Positions 53,217 through 60,179 of a stretch of DNA of 60,179 bases are shown here, piece by piece (the stretch's first letter is position 1; every line of letters starts with the position of its first letter). The DNA is from Alphaproteobacteria bacterium. GTDB lineage: Bacteria; Pseudomonadota; Alphaproteobacteria; Rs-D84. The notes below the pieces were generated by a model. That model did no database searches, had not been told where the DNA came from, and saw nothing but the letters and a program-made list of their open reading frames with translations. A program made the position numbers and the translations under genes. The stretch is taken from the NCBI GenBank assembly GCA_017427715.1, contig JAFRSF010000002.1, positions 1 to 60,179 of the forward strand, written 5' to 3'.

Positions 53217-54035
53217 TTATGGTAATGTTGTGATTTCTTCAACGTCCCAACCATCAAATGTATAACCTTTTTTGGTCGGTACAGTTGGAACATTAAATGT
53301 TGTACCATAATTGCAAGTTGCAGGGGCTGTCGGATTTGCCGAACCACCATCTGTATTCCAGCTTAATGTAATGGTATTAGGTGTTTCGCAACCCGTTGCG
53401 GTACCAGTTGCAGCCGCTGCACCCCCAGTAAATTGAAATTCATCTTCTCCATTATGATTATATCCAGCGTCACAAGTCACAGTATATTGACACGCATTAC
53501 CTACAATAGTTGCAGTACTTAAATGACTATGTTCGCCGTCTGTATAGGCACAATCTTGGTAATTTGCATACAGTGTGATGGCATTTGATGTTGTATTGTT
53601 ATCATCAAATGTCGTCGTGTTAGATGGCAATACACCAGATGCCGGTATGTTAAGATTTTGGTCGGTACTTGAAAAATATCCAGTAAACACCGCGCCAGAT
53701 TTGGTCGGTATTGTGACATTGGTAATCTCATTACCGGTTGTTGCGGAACTATTTGAATACCATCCAGTATTATACTTTTCATATATCGTTCCTGAACCGC
53801 CAGAACCGCCATTTGTCGAATCGTCTAGTGTGATAGTATATATTTTTGGTTCCCACAATGCCTTTAGATATACAGTGGCACCATCATCAGATGTCAATAA
53901 TACCCCATCATTACAACCGGCGGTTGTATCATTTGCACCAATATTTGCAATATTATCACCCGGTGTTGGGTCATCAGCGAATGCCGAACCAACGGTCAAT
54001 GCAATAATGCTGGTTAATAACAGTGTTCTTTTCAT
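53217..54035 (-). CDS. Secreted InlB B-repeat protein
   Basis: 272 residues with a signal peptide (MKRTLLLTSIIALTVGSAFA). It holds at least two Listeria-Bacteroides (InlB B) repeats: ALWEPKIYTITLDDS opens one, and YTFDGWDVEEI closes the last. Cys pairs surround the middle (CQYTVTCDAGY). It is co-oriented with the larger homolog at 54066, 30 nt upstream. Surface or secreted location is inferred; function is unknown. Confidence 0.75.
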   Translation of the reverse strand: MKRTLLLTSIIALTVGSAFADDPTPGDNIANIGANDTTAGCNDGVLLTSDDGATVYLKALWEPKIYTITLDDSTNGGSGGSGTIYEKYNTGWYSNSSATTGNEITNVTIPTKSGAVFTGYFSSTDQNLNIPASGVLPSNTTTFDDNNTTSNAITLYANYQDCAYTDGEHSHLSTATIVGNACQYTVTCDAGYNHNGEDEFQFTGGAAAATGTATGCETPNTITLSWNTDGGSANPTAPATCNYGTTFNVPTVPTKKGYTFDGWDVEEITTLP

Positions 54036-54065
54036 TTTTTCATCCTTTCGTTTTTCCTTTTGTTA

Positions 54066-57000
54066 TTATTGTTTATCTTCGATAATTCCACGACCGGGTT
54101 CATTCACCACATCCCATCCCACAAAATTATAGCCATTTTTCGATACTGTCTGGACAGGGTTAATCGTCCCACCGTATTGGCACGATGGCGCACCATTCGT
54201 TCCAGTTATTCCATTATCATTATTCCAGTCCAAATAAATCGTATTAACATCCCATGTTGCTGTACACTGTGCATCAACCGCGACATTATAAGTCGTATTG
54301 TTTGTCAAGCCCGTATTTGGTGCGCCATCCGTACCATCAAGATATTTGCATGCCCATCCAGTGAAATGATGACCGGTCTTGGAACAGTTCGCACCATCAG
54401 TATTTGCAACTGTGAATGTTGTTCCGAATGTTTGAGTTATGCTTTGTGGTGGTGTACCTGTGGCGCCCGTACCGCAATCATAAATAACATTGTAATTGAC
54501 CGCACCCCACTTAGAATAAAACCATTTTGCACCCGTTGAACCCGCTGCAATCGCGATAATGGTCGCAGGATTGGTCTGTGGTTGAACGTAATTAGTATCT
54601 GTAATGGTACAAGAATCACCACCGGTTTGTTGTACACTATCATACCTGCACCAACCAGCAAATCCATACCCGTCTTTGATTGGGTTATTCAATTGAACAT
54701 TATCAGCAGCCGTATATGTTGGCGGATTTGTCACCCCAACTGGCAGATTTTGACCATCAGAATCATATGTAATCGGATAATCTATTGCGTTACAATTCGC
54801 ATTAACAACGGCAACATTGGCATTACCGGTTACGCTAAAGTTCGTTGCACCACCCGATGTACCATCTTGACTGTACCCAGAATTACATGTAACGGCACAA
54901 GTGACTTTGTTAGTGTCATAACTGATAGTCGGAACACCTGTTCCATTTGTCACATTACATGTCGCCAATTCACACTGTGGGTTATATGTTCCACCCCCAG
55001 ATGTCATTAAATATCCACTGTCACAACTGGTGATGTAATAACAGGAACTCTGAATATCGTCATTTATACAATCTAGATTGCAACTGCTATGTTCACTGCC
55101 TGCACAACTCTTTATCCACCTGGCATAAAGAGTTGTGTTGGTTGAAAATAATGTTTCTCTATTGGTTAAATCCCCGGTATTTGGTATAGACACAAACTCA
55201 TTTGACATCGTGAAATGTCCGGAACCATCATTTTCAAACCCAGAATAATAATATCCTTTAAAATTGTAACCAGAACGTTCCGGTGGTGTTATGCTGGTGA
55301 TTGCCGTCCCAGTAAGGGATGGATTATCATAAAACCCAACACCATAATGTTCGTATATTGGTCCATTTGTTCCACCGGTTCCGTTGTATTTATTCAATGT
55401 AATCGTGTATACAATTGGTTCCCAATCTGCATAAAGATACAGGATACCATTTTGCAAATCGCTTGAATTAAATAATGTCGCATTGGCATTTGCCGGACCA
55501 TATGGACTGGTCGAATTTGCTGCGCTGGTCGTTATATTTGTACTGCTACAGTTTGTGGGACCAGATTCATTATATGTACATTTTTTCCAACCATTAAGGT
55601 TATAACCAGTCCTTTGTATGTTTGGGGTTGTAGTAATATAAAAATTATTGTTTGTTCTATAGCACCAATATGTGTCGGAACCAGCACCCGCCTGTGTTGC
55701 AGCACAAGTTTGCGCATAAACACTGGCATCTTCCCGATAAAACACAGAAACATTTTTATATTCAAATGAATTACCACCAAATGTGACGTTATCAGCATTT
55801 GCTTGAAAACTCACAGATGCATGACATTGCGATTTTGACGAAGCGCCTTTGACGCAGGGTGTCGAATCATCGTCTGGTGTTTGATGTCCATAACAAGAAT
55901 ATGTACGTGGAAACTTGCCAGATGTTTCAGTTGAACAAGAGTTTATTCCTTGGTCTGATGTAGATTGTGCAAAAGACCCACCTTCGCAGTAAGAATGTTG
56001 TGGACAAACTGCGCATGTTGAACTGTTCGCTGGTAAATAAGTTCCTGCTTCACACGTTATAGGAAAGAAACAATCGCCACCATTTGGAAAATATACTGAC
56101 TCGCCATCTCTGATATAAACAAGTCCATTTGAACCAGTACCGGCCTTAGGATTTGTTGCATATCCATTACACCACATTTGTCTGTTAGTCATATTAAAAG
56201 CGCTACCACATGTTGTTCGTGCTTTGGCAGCTACCGCTGCTTTGAATGAATCTGATAAAGCGGGGGTCGTTGAACCATCATTCCCAGGCCATACTATGCG
56301 TGCAAAAGGCGTGGTATCGTTTTCTGAACATTTAAAAGATATTTCATAACCCCACATTCGTTGATCAACAGTAGACGTTTTATTATAAAAATACTGAAAA
56401 CCAGGGTTGTCTGTCAAAGTCCCTATCAAGCTGCTAACACCACCTACGGGAAAAGTACTAATTATTGATTTGTTATCATTAGAATTTAATAAATCAACAA
56501 GAGATGCACCCGTTTTTGTTACCCAAAAAGTATTTCCATAAGCACTTCCTGCTGATTTTTGTGCTTCAATCAATCCTGCTCTTTTTCGACAAGCCAAAAT
56601 TGATTTGCTAGATGTTGTTGTGGGAAGCGCGCTGACTCTACACACCATATAAACACGGTTCTGATTTGGATAACTTAAATCAGGTGCCAACCAAAATGTG
56701 TCTGTATACCAGTTACTATCTAGCCCCTGAACAGCCAGAGATGGGGTACAATACAATGTGATATTACTATTAACATTGACGGTCCAACCTTCCTTTATAA
56801 CACGACCAGAAAAGCTTGAATTTTCAGTATCTGAACCAATTGGCATATCAGATATTTGTTGTTCAATACATGTCCAATAAGCAAGTTCTTGACCAATGGC
56901 GCATTTACTTGCAACGGTAGGAAATGTTTCTCCAGATGCCGTCGTAAAAGAACCAACAGCCCCACCAGGACATTGATAAGTGACATTAAGATCGTAAGCC

Positions 57001-57092
57001 CAACCAGTAACAGATAGAAACAACCCCACCAACGTGGCAGATAACGTTTTTAATAATCCATTAAATATTGCGAAAAACTGGCTCTTTTTCAC
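54066..57092 (-). CDS. Large secreted InlB B-repeat protein
   Basis: 1008 residues, signal peptide (core LSATLVGLFLSVTGWA). The first 370 residues look like a beta-rich adhesive domain. Then a Cys-rich segment (CPQHSYCEGGSF) and about six InlB B repeats follow: examples are LYADWEPIVYTITL, KDGYGFAGWC, KTGHHFTGWA and KNGYNFVGWD. The repeats form small beta domains used by surface proteins of host-associated bacteria. The gene ends without an anchor motif. Together with 53217 it looks like an operon of exported repeat proteins. Confidence 0.78.
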   Translation of the reverse strand: MKKSQFFAIFNGLLKTLSATLVGLFLSVTGWAYDLNVTYQCPGGAVGSFTTASGETFPTVASKCAIGQELAYWTCIEQQISDMPIGSDTENSSFSGRVIKEGWTVNVNSNITLYCTPSLAVQGLDSNWYTDTFWLAPDLSYPNQNRVYMVCRVSALPTTTSSKSILACRKRAGLIEAQKSAGSAYGNTFWVTKTGASLVDLLNSNDNKSIISTFPVGGVSSLIGTLTDNPGFQYFYNKTSTVDQRMWGYEISFKCSENDTTPFARIVWPGNDGSTTPALSDSFKAAVAAKARTTCGSAFNMTNRQMWCNGYATNPKAGTGSNGLVYIRDGESVYFPNGGDCFFPITCEAGTYLPANSSTCAVCPQHSYCEGGSFAQSTSDQGINSCSTETSGKFPRTYSCYGHQTPDDDSTPCVKGASSKSQCHASVSFQANADNVTFGGNSFEYKNVSVFYREDASVYAQTCAATQAGAGSDTYWCYRTNNNFYITTTPNIQRTGYNLNGWKKCTYNESGPTNCSSTNITTSAANSTSPYGPANANATLFNSSDLQNGILYLYADWEPIVYTITLNKYNGTGGTNGPIYEHYGVGFYDNPSLTGTAITSITPPERSGYNFKGYYYSGFENDGSGHFTMSNEFVSIPNTGDLTNRETLFSTNTTLYARWIKSCAGSEHSSCNLDCINDDIQSSCYYITSCDSGYLMTSGGGTYNPQCELATCNVTNGTGVPTISYDTNKVTCAVTCNSGYSQDGTSGGATNFSVTGNANVAVVNANCNAIDYPITYDSDGQNLPVGVTNPPTYTAADNVQLNNPIKDGYGFAGWCRYDSVQQTGGDSCTITDTNYVQPQTNPATIIAIAAGSTGAKWFYSKWGAVNYNVIYDCGTGATGTPPQSITQTFGTTFTVANTDGANCSKTGHHFTGWACKYLDGTDGAPNTGLTNNTTYNVAVDAQCTATWDVNTIYLDWNNDNGITGTNGAPSCQYGGTINPVQTVSKNGYNFVGWDVVNEPGRGIIEDKQ

Positions 57093-57201
57093 GAATATCC
57101 CTTTCCTTGAATCTAATCATAGAACAAAATCATAAATATGGTCAAGTTATAAATATTATTTTTGATTTTGTTTGAAACAAAAAAATGATACAATACGACA
57201 T
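57093..57201 (+). promoter_or_regulatory. Divergent promoter region; TACAAT 7 nt before the M23 peptidase start
   Basis: TTTGTT (about 57167-57172), 16 nt and TACAAT (57189-57194) precede the ATG at 57202 by only 7 nt, without a Shine-Dalgarno. The large repeat-protein gene starts on the other strand at 57092. Confidence 0.5.
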
Positions 57202-57996
57202 ATGAATAAAAGTTATTTGTTTTTTTTAATAAATATGGTTGTCATATCAAACTGTTGGGGCGACAGTTTGTTAAAACCAACGTATTTTCCAACAACTTTT
57301 AATGATTTGTCTTTTACTGAACGGGTGGCTGTTATCAAAGAAGGTTATGAACCGTACGAATCGGAATTTGATGCTGATGGTCGTTGTGTTAAAAATTGCG
57401 CTTATACCGGAATTACCCTTAAACAAGAACAGGAACGTAGTATAGTTGAGACACAAAATGCGTTGGCTGAATCTATAAAATATGAACAAGAACAACAGAC
57501 ACAAAAATTATCTGTTGATGTAAGCAATATTGTATCTGCGACAGGTTGTGCAAATAGAAATCCTAATATTAAATCAGGGTCTGGCGTACCATGGGGTGAA
57601 CCAGTTATTGGTATGCCACGAATATCTTCACCATATGATTTAAATCGCGTTCATCCAATTACCGGTAAAAATAAACCACATTACGGCATTGATTATGCTG
57701 TGGGTATGGGAACTATGGTGTACAGCCCAGCCAGTGGCCGTGTAGTGCGTGTCTGGAACGATAAATCTGGTTGTGGATACGGTGTAAAAATAAGGCACGA
57801 TGATGGTACCTATGCTGTGTATTGTCATCTTAGTGATGAAATACTGGTATCCGAAGGTGACAATGTATCAGCGGGATGTGGCATCGCTAAATCGGGTAAT
57901 TCAGGTGGCTCAACAGGTCCGCATTTACATTACGGTTTAAAAAATAAAAATGATAATTTTATCAATCCAGCCAGTTATACTGGGCGTGGTTATTAA
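57202..57996 (+). CDS. M23 (LytM) family zinc peptidase
   Basis: 264 residues with a signal peptide (core LFFLINMVVISNCWG). The LytM domain lies at about 150-260: zinc ligands in HYGIDY and HLHYGL, with GNSGGSTGPHLHYGL the usual ending. It cuts peptidoglycan cross-bridges in the periplasm. A charged Gln/Glu-rich linker (about 65-105) joins the domain to the signal. Its stop overlaps the Smr gene's stop on the other strand. Confidence 0.88.
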   Translation: MNKSYLFFLINMVVISNCWGDSLLKPTYFPTTFNDLSFTERVAVIKEGYEPYESEFDADGRCVKNCAYTGITLKQEQERSIVETQNALAESIKYEQEQQTQKLSVDVSNIVSATGCANRNPNIKSGSGVPWGEPVIGMPRISSPYDLNRVHPITGKNKPHYGIDYAVGMGTMVYSPASGRVVRVWNDKSGCGYGVKIRHDDGTYAVYCHLSDEILVSEGDNVSAGCGIAKSGNSGGSTGPHLHYGLKNKNDNFINPASYTGRGY

Positions 57997-58370
57997 TTTG
58001 ATTTTTTTGTTTTGTGAAATCTAACAGAAAAACTGCCGTTGTTTAATGGTGTAAAAGAAATAATTCTGTGGGAAATAATACTGTCGGTTGCCCATTGTTG
58101 AAATTTTTGTTTTAATATTCCGCTGGCGCCCGTAATGACAGTTGCGGAACGTGTTTCGGAATCGGCAACCTGTACCAGCATATCCCATGCTTCTTGTTCT
58201 GTGTGATTATGAAAATCAATTGTAATATGTTCTGGGATTGTTGCGCTGGGTTTTGGAATTCGTGTTGATAAATGCAAAGATTTTCGCACCGATTTTTTTG
58301 TTTCTTTGTCATCGGGCTGAAAATCTTCGCCAATCATCTTTGCTATATCAGAATCATTTAATTGTTTCAT
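57993..58370 (-). CDS. Smr-domain protein
   Basis: 125 residues. ITIDFHNHTEQEAWDMLV and TVITGASGILKQKFQQWA match the Smr (MutS2 C-terminal) nuclease-like domain; the usual DLHG reads DFHN here. Such proteins bind or cut nucleic acids or act on stalled ribosomes. The start at 58370 follows the alaS stop by one base (TAAAATG), so it is translationally coupled to alaS. Confidence 0.8.
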   Translation of the reverse strand: MKQLNDSDIAKMIGEDFQPDDKETKKSVRKSLHLSTRIPKPSATIPEHITIDFHNHTEQEAWDMLVQVADSETRSATVITGASGILKQKFQQWATDSIISHRIISFTPLNNGSFSVRFHKTKKSN

Positions 58371-58371
58371 T

Positions 58372-60179
58372 TTATTCAGCCAGTGCGCCAACAGACATGG
58401 TTATACGACGAATACCAGAACTTATCGATTTTTCTTTGTTTATACGCGCGCGCATAATTTCGCCTGTATGATAAACATGTGTTCCACCGCATAATTCACA
58501 AGACACATCACCTGCAGTTATCACACGAACTCTGTCGCCATATTTTTCACCAAATAACGCCATCGCACCGCGTTTTTTTGCTGATTCTATGTCCATTTCT
58601 TCGTGTGCAACTGGTAAATCTTCGGATATCCATTGGTTAACCAAATCTTCAACAGCTTGTTTTTCTTCTGCGGTCATTGCGCGACCGAAAGAAAAATCAA
58701 AACGCACAGAATCTGGTGAAACCTTAGACCCACGTTGTTCAACATCTTCGTTCAAAACATGACGCAGTGCCGCCTGTAATAAATGGGTTGCGGTATGCGC
58801 GCGTGCAATTTGTTGGCGATTTGCTTGATTTATTTCAGGCATAATTTTATCACCAACTTTGATTGATGCAGTTAAAACACCTTTTTGAATGACTAATCCG
58901 TTAACGCGATTCGTTTCGGTGACGTTCATAACAACTTTGTCATCAATTTTAAATACACCCATATCACCAACCTGACCACCTTGTGTCCCATAAAAAGGTG
59001 TGTGGTCTAAAACAATTTCAACCTCATCATTTTCGTTTGCAGATTTTACAAATTGTTCATTATGTAATATTGCTAATACAGTTGCTGTTTTATCTGTCTT
59101 AGTTTCATATTTTTCAACATCCACAGTATCCGGTAAATCATTTTGAGATTCCCATAATAATTTAGTTCCGCGTGTGTCTGCGCGTGAACGTTCTTTCTGT
59201 TCAGTCATGCATTTTTCAAATCCATTTACATCAATATCTATTTTTTTATCACGCAAAATCATTTGTGTTAAATCCAGTGGAAAACCGTATGTGTCAAACA
59301 ATTTAAACGCTACGTCACCAGGTAAAACACCATTGTTTACTTTTGGTAATTCAGATTCCAATAATTTCATACCGTTTTGCAACATGTCCGTGAAAGAGTT
59401 TTCTTCGTTGCGAATAATTTCAACGACACGTTGCTGCTGAGTTTTTAATTCTGGATATGCATCGCCCATTTCAGTAACCAAAGCAGGGTACAATTCAGAA
59501 AGTAATGCACCGCGATGTCCCAATATTTGACCATGACGCATGGCACGTCTTAGAATACGGCGAATTACATAACCACGGTCAGCATTGCTTGGAATTACAC
59601 CATCAGCGATTGCAAAACCAACAGCACGCAAATGATCTGTAATAATTTTGAAACTTGGTTTGTTTTCGTCTGTTTCTTTGACACCAGTTAAATCGGAAAC
59701 TGCACGTTTTAGATTTACAAATAAATCAGTGTCATAGTTATCAAGTTTGTTTTGTAAAACAGCCGCCCATCTTTCAAGACCAGCACCAGTATCTATGTTT
59801 TTCTTTGGCAAAGGAGTTAAATTTCCGTTCGCATCGCGGTCGTAAGTCATAAATACATTGTTCCACAATTCAATGAAGCGCCCGCCATCTTCGTCAGGAC
59901 TACCTGGTAACCCACCAGGAACATCTGGACCAAAATCGTAATGTATTTCTGTACATGGACCACATGGACCCGTGTCACCAATTGCCCACCAGTTATCTTT
60001 GTCGCCCAGACGAATGGCATCTTTGCCAGTTAACTTTTTCCAAATTTCTGTTGCTTCATCATCACTGTAATGTGTTGTCACAACCAATCTATTTGGATCC
60101 AGACCAATAACTTTTGTTAAAACTTCCCATGACATAGCAATGGTTTCTTCTTTGAAATAATCCCCAAAGGACCAGTTAC
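58372..60179 (-). CDS. alaS: Alanyl-tRNA synthetase, 5' part outside window and C-Ala domain absent
   Basis: The frame enters from the right window edge (reading FGDYFKEET before MSWEV). It covers the end of the aminoacylation domain (GPCGPCTEIHYD), the tRNA-recognition region, and the editing domain with HxxxH (ARAHTATHLL) and CxxxH (CELCGGTHV). It stops after SGIRRITMSVGALAE, where normal bacterial AlaRS continues with the DHHA1/C-Ala domain of about 180 residues. The Smr gene follows at once, so there is no hidden continuation. Confidence 0.92.
   Translation of the reverse strand, partial: NWSFGDYFKEETIAMSWEVLTKVIGLDPNRLVVTTHYSDDEATEIWKKLTGKDAIRLGDKDNWWAIGDTGPCGPCTEIHYDFGPDVPGGLPGSPDEDGGRFIELWNNVFMTYDRDANGNLTPLPKKNIDTGAGLERWAAVLQNKLDNYDTDLFVNLKRAVSDLTGVKETDENKPSFKIITDHLRAVGFAIADGVIPSNADRGYVIRRILRRAMRHGQILGHRGALLSELYPALVTEMGDAYPELKTQQQRVVEIIRNEENSFTDMLQNGMKLLESELPKVNNGVLPGDVAFKLFDTYGFPLDLTQMILRDKKIDIDVNGFEKCMTEQKERSRADTRGTKLLWESQNDLPDTVDVEKYETKTDKTATVLAILHNEQFVKSANENDEVEIVLDHTPFYGTQGGQVGDMGVFKIDDKVVMNVTETNRVNGLVIQKGVLTASIKVGDKIMPEINQANRQQIARAHTATHLLQAALRHVLNEDVEQRGSKVSPDSVRFDFSFGRAMTAEEKQAVEDLVNQWISEDLPVAHEEMDIESAKKRGAMALFGEKYGDRVRVITAGDVSCELCGGTHVYHTGEIMRARINKEKSISSGIRRITMSVGALAE

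Overview
The window is AT-rich, densely coded DNA from a small-genome alphaproteobacterium. The evidence is the order frr-uppS-cdsA-rseP-bamA, an alphaproteobacterial-type DnaB and RNase E, tRNA-Ala(GGC) with a G3:U70 pair, many TAA stops and TGG as the Trp codon. The many secreted, Cys-rich and InlB B-repeat (Listeria-Bacteroides repeat) proteins suggest a host- or gut-associated uncultured lineage. That placement is inference; no rRNA is present.

Layout. 1-9.8 kb: the end of a secreted Cys-rich protein gene, ligA, a class A penicillin-binding protein, an ABC exporter, a flippase-like membrane protein and RNase E. 9.9-24 kb: a secreted protein, a lipoprotein gene with TGA at the lipobox Cys codon, an M48 protease, recG, ackA, an 863-residue coiled-coil protein, tRNA-Lys, folA and accessory genes. 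24-26.7 kb: a large repeat-rich surface protein between GC-rich inverted repeats. 26.7-38.9 kb: a podovirus-like structural cassette with no integrase or replication genes. Its large terminase gene is split in two around a 3.3 kb opposite-strand block holding an orphan gene, an S24-like XRE regulator and the cellular-type dnaB. 38.9-47 kb: a YraN-like gene, two VirB8-like membrane proteins, a lipoprotein, and the envelope-biogenesis run bamA-rseP-cdsA-uppS-frr. 47-48 kb: tRNA-Ala, a GIY-YIG gene, tRNA-His and tRNA-Arg. 48-52 kb: three secreted-protein genes and a complete diversity-generating retroelement (DGR). 52-60 kb: a frameshifted tdk, secreted InlB-repeat proteins, an M23 peptidase, a Smr-domain gene and a C-terminally short alaS that runs off the window.

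The strongest discovery is the DGR. A 133-nt variable repeat (49891-50023) forms the 3' end of a signal-peptide-bearing Cys-rich protein gene. An equal-length template repeat lies at 50280-50412. I aligned them by eye: they differ at nine positions, and all nine are adenines in the template. Downstream come a hairpin-rich stretch, a small accessory gene and a reverse transcriptase with the DGR-type IGNLTSQ motif and YCDD active site. The system should diversify an exported protein whose paralogs (49037-49531 and the first gene of the window) carry no such repeat.

The second is the phage cassette. Its structural genes look intact, it lacks integration genes, it abuts host genes with no visible att sites, and an essential host gene sits inside its terminase. 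This suggests a domesticated phage, possibly gene-transfer-agent-like, though slow prophage decay is not excluded. Several housekeeping genes (ligA, recG, dnaB, an M23 peptidase) have a -10 box 6-7 nt before the start codon, which suggests leaderless mRNAs.
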